Positions 1 through 10,653 of a stretch of 64,000 bases of DNA are shown here, piece after piece. A program made the position numbers and the translations under genes. Location of the stretch: the NCBI RefSeq assembly GCF_003651225.1, contig NZ_RCDB01000003.1, positions 623,259-687,258 on the forward strand. Reading direction: 5' to 3'. This stretch comes from Microbacterium telephonicum (GTDB lineage: Bacteria; Actinomycetota; Actinomycetes; Actinomycetales; Microbacteriaceae). Numbering within the stretch: position 1 is the stretch's first letter; each line of letters begins with the position of its first letter. The notes under the pieces were generated by a model. It saw only the letters and a list, made by a program, of their open reading frames with translations, made no database searches and had not been told where the DNA came from.

Positions 1-170
1 TCGAGATGGGCGCGGGCGGCGACCTCGGGAACGACGCCGCCGTAGCGGGCGTGCTCGTCCATCGAGCTGGCGATGGTGTTGCTCAGCAGCATCCGCCCGC
101 GCACGATGCCGATGCCGGTCTCGTCGCAACTGGTCTCGATGCCGAGCACGAGGGGTGCGTCGCGATTCAT
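1..170 (-). CDS. tsaD: tRNA N6-adenosine threonylcarbamoyltransferase TsaD, N-terminal part (cut by window edge)
   Basis: Only the first ~56 codons are in the window, starting at an ATG whose first base is 170. The translation begins [19 protein letters not shown], the hallmark N-terminus of the Kae1/TsaD family (phosphate-binding loop of the ASKHA fold), followed by a SNTIASS segment and an [12 protein letters not shown] motif. TsaD transfers the threonylcarbamoyl group to A37 of ANN-decoding tRNAs together with TsaB and TsaE, both encoded just upstream. Its ATG overlaps the rimI stop by one base (TGATG), so translation is probably coupled. The C-terminal part lies outside the window. Confidence 0.95.
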   Translation of the reverse strand, partial: MNRDAPLVLGIETSCDETGIGIVRGRMLLSNTIASSMDEHARYGGVVPEVAARAHL

Positions 171-658
171 CAGCAGGCTCCCGTCTGATCGAGGGTGCGA
201 GCGGCGCTCCACGCCGGCACGTCGAGCTGCATGACGATCGCGTCGACACCGTCGGCGGCGTAGTAGTTCGCGCGGATGCCGATCTCCCGGAACCCCTCCG
301 AGGCGTACAGCTTCTGCGCGACGGCGTTGTCGGCGCGCACGTCGAGGAAGACGTGGCGCACGTCGCGCAGCGCCGCCTGCTCCAGGAGGGCCGCCAGCAG
401 GGCGCGGCCGGCGCCGCGACCACGCGCGCTGTCGGCGAGGGCGATCGTCTGGATGTCGCCGTCGTTCGCGCCGGCGGGTGCCCGCAGTCCCGCGTAGCCG
501 ACGACGCGGCCACCGTCCTCGGCGACCAGGTAGTGGTTGTGGGGCGAGGCGAGCTCGGCTGCCATCATCGGCTCGCTCCAGGCATCCGACGGGAACGAGG
601 CGTGCTCGATCGCCATGATGGCGGCGAGGTCTGCGGGGGTGGCGGGGCGCAGCGTCAT
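170..658 (-). CDS. rimI: Ribosomal-protein-alanine N-acetyltransferase RimI
   Basis: A 162-residue GNAT acetyltransferase starting [19 protein letters not shown]. The acetyl-CoA pyrophosphate-binding signature is visible as [11 protein letters not shown] around residues 80-90, and the C-terminal half carries the family pattern [19 protein letters not shown]. RimI acetylates the N-terminus of ribosomal protein S18 and perhaps other substrates. It sits between tsaB and tsaD, the usual actinobacterial order tsaE-tsaB-rimI-tsaD, and its start overlaps the tsaB stop by four bases. Length is typical for the family. The precise substrate in this organism is inferred from context. Confidence 0.93.
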   Translation of the reverse strand: MTLRPATPADLAAIMAIEHASFPSDAWSEPMMAAELASPHNHYLVAEDGGRVVGYAGLRAPAGANDGDIQTIALADSARGRGAGRALLAALLEQAALRDVRHVFLDVRADNAVAQKLYASEGFREIGIRANYYAADGVDAIVMQLDVPAWSAARTLDQTGAC

Positions 659-1323
659 CCGGTCACCTTCTTCGGGGCGCCGGGCAGGGTGACGTCGGGG
701 GCGCGCAGGTAGAGCGGTTCACCCTCGGCCAGCGTGCGTCCCGCGGCCACGGCACGGGCCGCGGCGAGGGCGATCATCGCGGCGGGGATCGCGGTGACAT
801 CGCGGCGCACGGCGCCGAGGGCGGCGAGCCGGTCGTCGAGGTCGACCTGCGGCACGAGCGCCGGCTCCGTCGCACGGATCGGCAGCCCGTCGTCGTCGAG
901 GCCGTCGTAGACCGTGTAGGCGAACTCGCGGCGGCGCGCGTCGGTGACGACGGCGAAGCGGGGCAGGTCGGCGAACGGGTCGGCGAGGAGGATCGCCAGG
1001 GCTGCGGCGTCGTGGCTCGGCACCGGGACGACCGGCAGGCCCCGCCCGAGCGCGAAGGCGCGGGCCGCCGCGATCCCGACCCGCAGGCCGGTGAACGGGC
1101 CGGGTCCCATTCCCGCCGCGACATGCGTCAGCTCGACCGGCGCGGGAGCGGCGGTCGAGCCGATGGGTCCGCGGGCGGCGTCGCGGAGGGCGTCGGCGAG
1201 CAGCGTACCGATCACTTCGGCGTGGCCGAGCGGATTCGCACTCTGCGCCTCGGCGCGCACCGCGCCGTCGGAGTCGACGACCGCGACCGCCGTTCCGAGG
1301 GAGGTGTCGATGCCGAGGATCAC
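655..1323 (-). CDS. tsaB: tRNA threonylcarbamoyladenosine biosynthesis protein TsaB
   Basis: About 222 residues. The recognisable N-terminus [17 protein letters not shown] begins at a GTG with first base 1323; the open frame continues far upstream but that part is not TsaB-like. The ASKHA-type [13 protein letters not shown] motif around residues 70-82 is diagnostic for TsaB. TsaB is the non-catalytic partner that holds TsaD and TsaE in the t6A complex. The start is uncertain: another GTG lies at 1347, and the GGAGGG preceding 1323 is unusually close to it. The 3' end overlaps rimI by four bases (655-658). Confidence 0.9.
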   Translation of the reverse strand: MILGIDTSLGTAVAVVDSDGAVRAEAQSANPLGHAEVIGTLLADALRDAARGPIGSTAAPAPVELTHVAAGMGPGPFTGLRVGIAAARAFALGRGLPVVPVPSHDAAALAILLADPFADLPRFAVVTDARRREFAYTVYDGLDDDGLPIRATEPALVPQVDLDDRLAALGAVRRDVTAIPAAMIALAAARAVAAGRTLAEGEPLYLRAPDVTLPGAPKKVTG

Positions 1324-1387
1324 ACCCTCCAGGGTAGTCGCGCCCACCGGGACAGCTCTCGGGCGGGGTACTCGGCGTCGTCGTGGG

Positions 1388-1909
1388 CTATGGGCGGCGG
1401 GTGATGGTGACCTCGCGCGGCGCGGCGTCCTCCATCTCGGCGTAGGCGGGTCCTGCGGTGCCGCACGCGTTGTCGATGCCGGTGCCGCTCCAGCCGCGGG
1501 CGATCTCGATCTCCCACCAGTGGTCGACGAGGCCGTCGACCATCCCGCGCCCCCATTCGACGATGACGGCGGAGTGCGCGAGGTCGATGTCGAGGTCGTC
1601 GAGCTCTGCGGGCGAGCCCAGCCGATACGCGTCGACGTGCACGAGGGCGGGGCCGCCGACGAGTGACGGGTGGGTGCGGGCGAGCACGAACGTGGGGCTC
1701 TGCACCGGTCCCCGGATGCCGAGTCCGGCACCTATGCCGCGGGTCAGCGTCGTCTTGCCCGCCCCGAGGGGTCCGGTCAGGACGACGAGATCACCCGCTC
1801 CCAGCGCCGCGCCGATCTCGCGTCCGAGCTGCTCCATGGCCTCGGGCGACGCGATCTGCCGCTCCCCGACGAAGGCGTCGAGCCCCGTCACCGTCTGTTC
1901 CCTGTCCAC
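1388..1909 (-). CDS. tsaE: tRNA threonylcarbamoyladenosine biosynthesis ATPase TsaE
   Basis: 173 residues. The P-loop reads LTGPLGAGKTTLTRGIG (about residues 44-60). It is followed by SPTFVLARTHP and by VHVDAYRL and VEWGRG, all standard motifs of the YjeE/TsaE family. TsaE is the ATPase that resets the TsaB-TsaD complex during t6A synthesis. The frame starts with ATG at 1909. A 64-base gap separates it from tsaB, and about 106 bases holding a palindromic repeat separate it from alr upstream. Confidence 0.94.
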   Translation of the reverse strand: MDREQTVTGLDAFVGERQIASPEAMEQLGREIGAALGAGDLVVLTGPLGAGKTTLTRGIGAGLGIRGPVQSPTFVLARTHPSLVGGPALVHVDAYRLGSPAELDDLDIDLAHSAVIVEWGRGMVDGLVDHWWEIEIARGWSGTGIDNACGTAGPAYAEMEDAAPREVTITRRP

Positions 1910-1913
1910 AACT

Positions 1914-2002
1914 CAGGAAGAACGCGGGCCGCCCGGCGCGCATTCCGCGGGATCCCGCGGGCCGGCATCCGCCGCACGCGCGAATGTCCTGAGAAGTGAA
2001 CG
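1914..2002. repeat. Palindromic intergenic repeat, family 1
   Basis: This covers most of the alr-tsaE gap. CTCAGGA near the left end is complementary to TCCTGAG near the right end. The centre holds the perfect 16-base palindrome CCGCGGGATCCCGCGG (1945-1960). The right end, GTCCTGAGAAGTGAACG (1986-2002), recurs exactly at 36420-36436 in another inverted-repeat element. No T-run follows, so a simple intrinsic terminator is not obvious; it looks like a dispersed REP-like unit. Confidence 0.6.
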
Positions 2003-2015
2003 GCGGCCGCCGCGC

Positions 2016-3140
2016 TCACTTCCCGGCCTCCCGGCGCGGCACGCGCGGCCCGATGCGCGTGACGATCTCGTAGTTGATGGTGCCGGCCGACTCCGCCCAG
2101 GCCTCGACGGGCGGGGCGCCGAGCGTCGGGTCGCCGAAGAGCACCGCCTCATCGCCGACCGCGACCGGGGTGTCGCCGACGTCGACGACGAACTGGTCCA
2201 TCGCGATGCGGCCCGCGACCGGGAACGTGCGGCCGCCGATGCGCACCGCCGCACCGCTCGAGGCGGCGCGCGGCACCCCATCGGCGTAGCCGAGCGGCAC
2301 GAGGGCGAGCGTCGTCTCCCCCGCGGTCCGATGCGTGTACCCGTACGACACGCCCTGCCCGGCCGGCACCCGCCGCACCGCGGCGACGGCAGCGCGGAGC
2401 GTCATCGCGGGACGCAGTCCGAGGTCGGCCGAGGTCTTGTCGGCGAACGGCGACAGCCCGTAGATCGCGATGCCCAGGCGCACGCAGTTCAGTCGGGCCT
2501 CGGGCAGCGCGATGGCCGCGTGCGAGGCGGCGATGTGGGTCAGGTGCGGCCGCAGTCCGTAGCTGCCGGCGCCGGCGAGGGCGACCTGGAAACGCGCGAG
2601 GGCGGCGCGATCCTCGTCTTCGGACGTGTTCGACAGGTGGCTGAAGATGCCGGCGACCCGCAGCTTGCCGATGCGCTCGAGCCGCGCGGCCTCGGCGAAG
2701 ACGAGGGCGTAGTCGGCGGGGGCGATGCCGTTGCGGCCGAGGCCCGTTTCGACCTTCAGCTGCACCGTGACGGGGTGGTCGCCGCGCGACGCGGCGGCCG
2801 CGGCCTGCAGCTGATCGTGCGACGAGATGCCGAGTTCGATGCCGCGTGAGGCCGCCTGGGCGAAGTCGGCGTCGGGGCCGTGCAGCCACGCGAGGACCGG
2901 CGCGTCGATCCCGCCGCGGCGCAGCGCGAGGGCTTCGTCGATGTCGGCGACGGCGACCCGGCCGGCGCCGCCGGCGAGCGCGGCCCGGGCGGAGCGCACC
3001 GCGCCGTGGCCGTAGCCGTCGGCCTTGACGACGGCGATCACCTCGGAAGCGGTCAGGCGCCGCAGGTGGCGGACGTTGTCCTCGATGGCGTCGGTGTCGA
3101 TGACGGCCTCGCGCATCGTGCCGTGCGGCATCCGGGTCAC
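2016..3140 (-). CDS. alr: Alanine racemase
   Basis: 374 residues. The PLP-lysine motif AVVKADGYGHGA is near residue 40, and the C-terminal catalytic tyrosine region reads VSYGYTHRT. Two-domain Alr architecture of normal length. It converts L- to D-alanine for peptidoglycan in the cytoplasm. The start is GTG at 3140 (protein begins MTRMPHGTMREAVIDTDAI) and overlaps the acpS stop by four bases (GTGA), so the two are co-translated. Downstream lie tsaE, tsaB, rimI and tsaD on the same strand. Confidence 0.96.
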   Translation of the reverse strand: MTRMPHGTMREAVIDTDAIEDNVRHLRRLTASEVIAVVKADGYGHGAVRSARAALAGGAGRVAVADIDEALALRRGGIDAPVLAWLHGPDADFAQAASRGIELGISSHDQLQAAAAASRGDHPVTVQLKVETGLGRNGIAPADYALVFAEAARLERIGKLRVAGIFSHLSNTSEDEDRAALARFQVALAGAGSYGLRPHLTHIAASHAAIALPEARLNCVRLGIAIYGLSPFADKTSADLGLRPAMTLRAAVAAVRRVPAGQGVSYGYTHRTAGETTLALVPLGYADGVPRAASSGAAVRIGGRTFPVAGRIAMDQFVVDVGDTPVAVGDEAVLFGDPTLGAPPVEAWAESAGTINYEIVTRIGPRVPRREAGK

Positions 3141-3547
3141 GTCGGGGTCCCTTCGGTCACGGAGTGTTCGGCGGGGCGTGCGGCGGATGCCGCATCACCC
3201 GCTTCGGCGACGACATACGCGGTCGCGAGGCCGGCGTCGTGCGACAGTGAGAGGTGCACCGCGGTGATGCCGCGGCCCGTGACGACGGCCGCCGTCGACC
3301 CCGACAGCGCGAACACCGGACGTCCGCTGGGCTCGGAGGCAACCTCGATGTCGGCCCAGTGCACGCCGTCCGAGCCGCCGAGCGCCTTGATGAGCGCCTC
3401 CTTCGCGGCGTACCGCGCGGCCAGCGAGTGGGGTTTCAGCATCCGCTCGCCCGGCGCGAAGAGCCGCTCGAGCAGCTTCGGAGTGCGGGAGAGGGCGCGT
3501 TCGAACCGGGGGATGTCGACGAGGTCGACCCCGATGCCCACGATCAT
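3137..3547 (-). CDS. acpS: Holo-[acyl-carrier-protein] synthase
   Basis: 136 residues with both AcpS signatures: GIGVDLVDIPRFERAL at the N-terminus (Mg-binding aspartate) and LAARYAAKEALIKAL near residue 60 (catalytic glutamate/lysine). It transfers 4'-phosphopantetheine from CoA to acyl carrier protein. The ATG at 3547 begins MIVGIGVDLV. The 3' end overlaps alr. Upstream, a palindromic repeat separates it from glmS. Confidence 0.95.
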   Translation of the reverse strand: MIVGIGVDLVDIPRFERALSRTPKLLERLFAPGERMLKPHSLAARYAAKEALIKALGGSDGVHWADIEVASEPSGRPVFALSGSTAAVVTGRGITAVHLSLSHDAGLATAYVVAEAGDAASAARPAEHSVTEGTPT

Positions 3548-3598
3548 CCGTTCAGCCTACCGACGGCGCCCGCACCGCCGGCACGGTGCCGCCCGTCC

Positions 3599-3666
3599 GC
3601 GAAACCTCATCTGTCCGCCGAGACCGCGGGTGGCACCCGAGGTCTCGTCCGTCCGTTGAGGTCTCG
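3599..3666. repeat. Imperfect inverted repeat between acpS and glmS
   Basis: The left arm at 3599-3625 reads CGAAACCTCATCTGTCCG and continues to GAGACC. The right arm at 3639-3666 is its imperfect reverse complement (ends GTTGAGGTCTCG). Arms of about 26 bases with roughly seven mismatches flank a 13-base spacer. It could act as a hairpin between glmS and acpS or be a mobile palindromic repeat; no T-tract is evident. Confidence 0.5.
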
Positions 3667-3705
3667 CCGACTCGGACCCCGCGCCGGCGGGCAGGGCGGA
3701 TGCCG

Positions 3706-5556
<1,851 letters not shown>

Positions 5557-6138
5557 GCGGTCCATCGTAGGTCGCGTGCTTTTGCGCGGCGTCCTGACAA
5601 AAGCCGGGTGGGCCGGAACAAAGACGGGGCCCTCTGAAATGAGCCGTTGGGGACGGTCGGACTCAGAGGACCCCTACCACGCTTCTCCCGGAGGACCGTT
5701 GGGGTGGTCTGATTCCGGAACGCCGCTTGGGGGCAGCTGAGGACGGCGCGGACAGGTGGATTCTATCGAATCGACCTCGACGGCACCCGGAGGGCGGTGG
5801 CCGCCACGCGGAACGAATCCGCTCTTCCGCCCACCGAGGGCCTGTGCCATACTCGAGCCACGTCCGCCGCCGAGAGGTGGGACGGAAGCCGAGGGGTCGG
5901 CATCCGTGGGACGGAATCCGATCGGGATGGGACCCGGTCGGAGGTCCGGACGCAGTTGGGGGTACGTCTCTTCGGAGCCGTACGTATTGGGGACAGCGGG
6001 GTTCGCTCCGCGACTTGGGGACAACGGGGACACTGTCATGGGGAGACGTCTCGACCTGTGCGCACGCGCTGACGCGCGCTGCGCCGTGCATCGGATCACG
6101 GGCGCGAGCCCGGCGACGCTCGGGCGCGGGGCACCGCG
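5557..6138 (+). promoter_or_regulatory. Long upstream region of polysaccharide cluster A with repeated TTGGGG boxes
   Basis: 582 bases without a credible gene. It contains repeated TTGGGG(A/G/T) boxes at 5647-5653, 5699-5705, 5727-5733, 5956-5962, 5987-5993 and 6015-6021, plus ATGGGGA at 6038-6044. Some boxes sit between short complementary arms, for example GACC-GTTGGGGT-GGTC near 5695. CCTCTGA/TCAGAGG arms bracket the first box. GATTC-TATC-GAATC (5759-5772) is a further operator-like inverted repeat. A weak promoter candidate is TTCCGC (5825-5830), 17 bases, then CATACT (5848-5853). The boxes are seen directly; their function is inferred. Confidence 0.5.
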
Positions 6139-7605
6139 GTGAGCGCCGCGGCGCCGACCCTGGTGACAGGTGCGGATGCCGTCGGAGCTCCTCGCGTCAT
6201 GCCGCTGCTCGAGCAGCGACTGACCGAGGTGCGCCGTCTGCGTGCGCGCACCGGGGTCGTGGACACGGCGGTGATCGCCGTCACGGCGGCGATCACCGCC
6301 ACCCTCGCCGTCTCGCCGGGGATCGTGACCACCGTCACGACGGCCGTCTTCGCCCTCACCTGGGCTGCGGCGCTCGTCGTGCTGCGTGCGCGCGCCCATC
6401 GGCACGGCACCGGACGGCGACTGGAGCTGATGCCGATCGCGCATTCCGCGGTCATCGCCGTCGCCGCACTGGCCGTCGCCGCGGTCGCGGCGGGCGGGGA
6501 CATCGCGGCACCGCATCTGTACGCGACGCTGCCGGTGGCCGCCGCCGGTCTGCTGACGGTGCGGGCCGTGCGGCGCGCATGGTTCATCCGCCGTACGGAT
6601 GCCGACGCGCTCGCGCCGCGGACCCTCGTGGTCGGGGACGAGGACGGCATCGCCGAGCTCATCCGTTCGCTGTCCACCGACAACGAGATCGGACATCGGA
6701 TCGTCGGGGCCGCGCTGCGGGGCAGCGACGCCGGCACGATCAGTGTCGGAGCGCAGTCGTATCCGGTGCTGGGGACGCCGGAGCAGGTCGCCGAGATCGC
6801 CCGGCAATGCTGCATCGAGACCGTGGTCGTCGCCGGGGGCACCGACGACCCCGACTACCTGAGGAAGTTGTCGTGGAGCCTCGAAGGGGCTGCCACCGAT
6901 CTCGTCCTCGCGACCCGCCTGGCGGATGTCGCCCGTTCCCGCATCGCCTTCGAGCGATCGAACGGGCTTGCTCTCACCCATGTGAGCCTCCCCAGGTTCG
7001 ACCGCTCGAGCATGCGCGCCAAGCGCGCACTCGACGTGGTCGTCGCGCTCGCCGCGCTCGTTCCGATCGCGCTGATCACCCCAGTGATCGCGCTGATGAT
7101 CGCTGTGGACACTCCGGGGGGCGTGTTCTTCCGACAGCGACGGATCGGGCGCGGCGGGCGTGAATTCGACATCCTCAAATTCCGCACGATGACGGCCACC
7201 GCCGAGGCCGACCGGGCCGCGCTGGAAGCGGCGAACGAGGGTTCGGGGCCCCTGTTCAAGTTGAAGCACGACCCGCGCGTGACGCGCGTGGGCGCCGTGC
7301 TGCGCCGGTTCTCGCTCGACGAGCTGCCGCAGTTCTGGAACGTGCTGATGGGCGAGATGAGCGTGGTGGGGCCGCGGCCTCCCCTCCCGAAGGAAGTCAC
7401 CGAGTACGACGGGCCGGTGTTCCGCCGCCTGTACGTGCAGCCCGGCATCACCGGGCTCTGGCAGGTGAGCGGCCGCAGCGACCTCAGCTGGGAGCAGTCG
7501 GTGCGCCTCGACCTGCACTACGTGGAGAACTGGTCGCTCGCGACCGACTTGCAGATCATCGCCCGCACCGCCGCGGTGATGGTCCGGCCGAAGGGGGCCT
7601 ACTGA
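6139..7605 (+). CDS. Undecaprenyl-phosphate glycosyl-1-phosphate transferase (polyprenyl glycosylphosphotransferase)
   Basis: 488 residues from GTG 6139. The N-terminal half has several membrane segments (about residues 40-130) and a nucleotide-binding-like middle region. The C-terminal bacterial sugar-transferase domain begins at KRALDVVVALAAL (~residue 295). It has the motifs [52 protein letters not shown] and PGITGLWQVSGRS. It attaches the first sugar phosphate to undecaprenyl phosphate at the inner face of the membrane. It is the first gene of cluster A, overlapping the next gene by one base, and is a paralogue of the protein at 47581-49089. Confidence 0.92.
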   Translation: MSAAAPTLVTGADAVGAPRVMPLLEQRLTEVRRLRARTGVVDTAVIAVTAAITATLAVSPGIVTTVTTAVFALTWAAALVVLRARAHRHGTGRRLELMPIAHSAVIAVAALAVAAVAAGGDIAAPHLYATLPVAAAGLLTVRAVRRAWFIRRTDADALAPRTLVVGDEDGIAELIRSLSTDNEIGHRIVGAALRGSDAGTISVGAQSYPVLGTPEQVAEIARQCCIETVVVAGGTDDPDYLRKLSWSLEGAATDLVLATRLADVARSRIAFERSNGLALTHVSLPRFDRSSMRAKRALDVVVALAALVPIALITPVIALMIAVDTPGGVFFRQRRIGRGGREFDILKFRTMTATAEADRAALEAANEGSGPLFKLKHDPRVTRVGAVLRRFSLDELPQFWNVLMGEMSVVGPRPPLPKEVTEYDGPVFRRLYVQPGITGLWQVSGRSDLSWEQSVRLDLHYVENWSLATDLQIIARTAAVMVRPKGAY

Positions 7606-8489
7606 TGTCTCGTAACAGCCTCATCCTCACCCCGCCCGTTCCGGGAGTGCGGCGCCGCGCGCGCCCGATCACCCGTGCGGTGCCGACCGTCGCCGACGAC
7701 GCGGCGGTGCTGAGCCAGACGATCGCGATCGGCGGCAGCCCGGTGCACCTTGTCGACGAACGGCAGGCGCGCCGGGTGATCGCTCGGGCGATGCACGAGA
7801 CGGATGCCGCCCCGCTCGGCGTCTGCTCGGTGAACCTCGACCACGTCCACCACTTCGCGAAGTCGGGCGACTCGTTCGCCTCCGATGACCGCGTGCGCTG
7901 GATGAACCTCATCGACGGGGCGCCGATCGCCGTGCAGGCACGGAAGATGACCGGTATCGCCTATCCGCGACTCGCCGGCAGCGACATCATCTCCGGGATC
8001 CTCGACGATCTCGGAGCCTCCGGCCTGTCGGTGGCGGTCGTCGGCGGGTCCGACGCCGTCACTGAGCCGTTGCGGCAGCGGCTGGCATCCGGCTGGCCCG
8101 GTCTTCGCTTCGCCGGTCACTTCACCCCGAGTCGTGACGATCTCGCCTCACCGGCGAAGAACCGCGAGCTCTGCGCGCGCCTACAGGACGCGCAGGCCAA
8201 CGCGATTCTGGTCTGCCTCGGCAAGCCCCGGCAGGAGCGTTGGATCGCCGACTACGGCCGCGAGTCCGGCGCGCAGGCGCTCCTCGCGTTCGGTGCGGTT
8301 GTCGACTTTCTGGCGGGGAAGGTCTCGCGTGCGCCGCAGTGGGTCAGCGACGCGCATGCGGAATGGATGTGGCGGCTCATGCTCGAGCCGAGACGGCTGG
8401 CACGGCGGTACCTCATCGAGGGGCCTCCCGCCTATTTCGCCGTGAGGGCGTCGGGCTCGAACCCCGGGGGGCGACGAGCCGCCACATGA
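7605..8489 (+). CDS. WecG/TagA/CpsF-family glycosyltransferase
   Basis: 294 residues. Family motifs include SVNLDHVHHFAKSGD near residue 70, RWMNLIDGAPIAVQARKM, an AGSD(I) segment, VAVVGGSDAV, and the C-terminal VCLGKPRQERWI followed by GAVVDFLAGKVSRAPQW. Members add the second sugar (for example ManNAc) to a lipid-linked sugar, so this enzyme probably acts right after the transferase encoded upstream, whose stop codon it overlaps (TGATG). It is peripheral, on the cytoplasmic membrane face. The exact sugar cannot be read from sequence. Confidence 0.9.
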   Translation: MSRNSLILTPPVPGVRRRARPITRAVPTVADDAAVLSQTIAIGGSPVHLVDERQARRVIARAMHETDAAPLGVCSVNLDHVHHFAKSGDSFASDDRVRWMNLIDGAPIAVQARKMTGIAYPRLAGSDIISGILDDLGASGLSVAVVGGSDAVTEPLRQRLASGWPGLRFAGHFTPSRDDLASPAKNRELCARLQDAQANAILVCLGKPRQERWIADYGRESGAQALLAFGAVVDFLAGKVSRAPQWVSDAHAEWMWRLMLEPRRLARRYLIEGPPAYFAVRASGSNPGGRRAAT

Positions 8490-8709
8490 GAGGCGCGCCC
8501 GCCTCATGCCCCCACATCGGGGCGGGCGCGTCACTTGTCGTTCACCATCCCGTCCGATTCGGGTGTTCCGCATCAGCGCCGAGCGGAGTACAGTCGGGCG
8601 CAGAGCCGTCGCTGGGGAAACGACGACGGCGAGGCCGCGGGGGCGGCCGACTGCAGTACACATGGGGAAGGTCGTCGATGTTCGACGGCCGCACACTGGG
8701 GGCACGTGC
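8490..8709 (+). promoter_or_regulatory. Intergenic region with four (C/A)TGGGG boxes
   Basis: 220 bases without a gene. Boxes are CTGGGGA (8612-8618), ATGGGGA (8662-8668), CTGGGGG (8696-8702) and ATGGGGA at 8710-8716, the last covering the start codon of the next gene. The first box is the loop of a small hairpin with CGTCG/CGACG arms. A promoter-like pair TTCCGC, 17 bases, TACAGT ends about 17 bases before the first box, which would place the boxes in the transcribed leader. Function is inferred from recurrence at other cluster A genes. Confidence 0.45.
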
Positions 8710-9366
8710 ATGGGGACACGGCAGAGCGCGCGAGCGCGCGCGGAATCGAAAGAGCGCGGCGGGGTGACACCCGGAATGCGGTGGGTCATCGCCGCCGTCG
8801 CGCTCGTCGTCGCGGGCGGACTCGGCTGGGCGATGACGCTCGGCCTGACCCGCTCGGCCGACACGGCGGACGTCGCTGACGGCGCGGATGGGGCCGCGCC
8901 GTCAGCAACCCCCGCGGCGCAGACCGTCGAGCCGACGCCGGTGGACGGCAGCGAGGTGCTGCCGCCGCAGCGGGCGCAGACGGCTTCGGACCGCCTGCCG
9001 CCCCTGCCCCAGGCGACCCCGCGGATCACGGTGCCACTTCCCGCGAGCGCGGCAACATCGGGCGGGCTCGTCGACGGCTTCCCGGCCGAGCTCGCCGGGC
9101 CGACTCCCGCGTCCGACGTGATCGACAGTTCGATCGCGAGCGACGGCTCGACGGCGCAGGTCGCGCTGACGGCTCGCACCGACGAGGCACCAGATTCCGT
9201 CATCGAGACGTTCCGCTCGCGATGGACGGAGGCAGGACTCGCGCCGGCGACAGCCTCGGATGCCGCCCTCGCCTTCGCAGACGGCTACACCGCGATCAGC
9301 CTCGCCGTCTCGACGACCGGGACCGGCACCGTCTACACGGTGTACGCGACACTGCGGACGGAGTGA
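8710..9366 (+). CDS. Membrane-anchored hypothetical protein
   Basis: 218 residues from ATG 8710 (MGTRQSARARAES); GTG 8764 (VTPGMRW) is an alternative. One transmembrane segment (WVIAAVALVVAGGLGWAMTLGL, roughly residues 23-45) follows a basic N-terminus. Next comes a low-complexity Ala/Pro/Thr stretch and a small extracytoplasmic domain containing APDSVIETFRSRWTEAGLAP. I do not recognise the domain. Its place between the glycosyltransferase at 7605 and the transporter at 9370, with four bases before the latter, suggests a cell-envelope role linked to cluster A. Confidence 0.7.
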   Translation: MGTRQSARARAESKERGGVTPGMRWVIAAVALVVAGGLGWAMTLGLTRSADTADVADGADGAAPSATPAAQTVEPTPVDGSEVLPPQRAQTASDRLPPLPQATPRITVPLPASAATSGGLVDGFPAELAGPTPASDVIDSSIASDGSTAQVALTARTDEAPDSVIETFRSRWTEAGLAPATASDAALAFADGYTAISLAVSTTGTGTVYTVYATLRTE

Positions 9367-9369
9367 CGC

Positions 9370-10653
9370 GTGTACATATCGCTGACCAACTCACCCACGC
9401 CTGCATCCGACGCGCCGCCCGCGAAGCGTGGACCGCGCGGTATCCGGACCGTCTCGTCGACGGTGATCACCCTCGGCATCGTCTCGATGCTCACCGACAT
9501 CTCGTCGGAGTCGGTCTCGGCGATCCTGCCGCTGTACATCACCGGGTTCCTCGGTCTGTCGACCATCGCGTTCGGCGTGCTCGACGGGCTCTACCAGGGC
9601 ACGAGCGCGGTCGTGCGGATCGCCGGCGGGTACGCGTCGGACCGGCTCGACCAGCCGAAGTGGGTCGCCTTCGTCGGCTACGCGCTCGCCGCCGTCGCCC
9701 GCGTCGGGCTGCTGTTCTGGTCGGGGTTTGCCGCGCTGACCGCGGTCATCACGGCCGACCGGATCGGCAAAGGCATCCGCACCGCGCCGCGTGACGCGCT
9801 CATCACCGCGACGAGCGACCCGGCCCGGCTCGCCTCGGCGTTCGGCGTGCACCGGATGCTCGACAACATCGGCGCGGCGATCGGACCGTTCCTCGCGTTC
9901 GTCATCCTGCTCGTGGTGCCCGATGGCTTCCACGTCGTGTTCGTGGCGTCGCTCGCGTTCGCGGCGATCGGCGTCGCGATCCTCGCGCTCGTCGTGCCCA
10001 ACGTACGACGTCGCCGGGCCGCCGGCCCCTCTCGCGTGAGGGTGCCGTGGCGCGATGTGGTGCGCGGTCCGATGCGCCGCGTACTCGCCGCCGCCGGTGT
10101 GCTCGGACTCGTCACGATCGGCGACGGCTTCGTCTACCTGGTGCTGCAGGCGCGCAGCGACTTCGCCGCGATGTGGTTCCCGCTGCTGTACGTGGGAACG
10201 AACGTCGCGTTCCTCGCGCTGGCGATCCCACTCGGACGACTCGCCGACCGCATCGGTCGGGCTCGGGTGTTCGTCTGGGGTCACGCGGGACTGCTCGCCG
10301 CGTACGTCGTCGCCGTGCTGCCGATGGCAGACGTCGCCGCGACGATCCTATGCCTCGCATTTCTGGGCGGCTTCTACGCCGCCACCGACGGGGTGCTCTC
10401 GGCACTCACCTCGCAGCTGTCGTCGCCCGACGGCCGCGCGACCGCGATCGCGAGCGCGCAGACGGTCGTCGCGATCGCCCGCTTCGTCTCAGCCGCCGGA
10501 TTCGGCGTGCTCTGGTTCGCCCTCGGCCGCGACGCCGCGATGCTCGTCGTCGCCGTCGTGCTGGCTGTCGCGATCCCGCTGGTCGCGCTGCTGCTGCGCC
10601 CGTTGCTCCGCGCGCCGGGTGCCGGTATCGCCGCGTCACGGGAGGCGGAGTGA
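9370..10653 (+). CDS. MFS transporter
   Basis: 427 residues with about twelve hydrophobic segments. The motif GGYASDRLDQPKWVAFVGY after the second helix resembles the MFS loop 2-3 signature, and DRIGKGIRTAPRDALI lies in the loop after helix 4. The central loop is basic (VRRRRAAGPSRVR), as expected for the 6+6 arrangement, and PLGRLADRIGRARVF repeats the signature in the second half. Substrate unknown. The gene starts at GTG 9370 three bases after the previous stop, and its stop overlaps the next start (GTGA). Export of a glycan-related compound is possible but unproven. Confidence 0.85.
   Translation: MYISLTNSPTPASDAPPAKRGPRGIRTVSSTVITLGIVSMLTDISSESVSAILPLYITGFLGLSTIAFGVLDGLYQGTSAVVRIAGGYASDRLDQPKWVAFVGYALAAVARVGLLFWSGFAALTAVITADRIGKGIRTAPRDALITATSDPARLASAFGVHRMLDNIGAAIGPFLAFVILLVVPDGFHVVFVASLAFAAIGVAILALVVPNVRRRRAAGPSRVRVPWRDVVRGPMRRVLAAAGVLGLVTIGDGFVYLVLQARSDFAAMWFPLLYVGTNVAFLALAIPLGRLADRIGRARVFVWGHAGLLAAYVVAVLPMADVAATILCLAFLGGFYAATDGVLSALTSQLSSPDGRATAIASAQTVVAIARFVSAAGFGVLWFALGRDAAMLVVAVVLAVAIPLVALLLRPLLRAPGAGIAASREAE

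Noticed and set aside
1945..1960. CCGCGGGATCCCGCGG considered as an intrinsic terminator of alr
   Set aside because: No T-run on either side; better explained as part of a dispersed palindromic repeat.
5690..5710. GACCGTTGGGGTGGTC considered as part of a ydaO-type (cyclic-di-AMP) riboswitch
   Set aside because: The wider ydaO consensus and pseudoknot elements are absent, and the downstream gene is not one of its usual targets.
5674..7518. Long minus-strand open frame of ~614 codons opposite the first glycosylphosphotransferase gene
   Set aside because: High GC gives long antisense frames; composition is Arg/Gly/His-rich without any domain, and the plus-strand frame is a clear family match.
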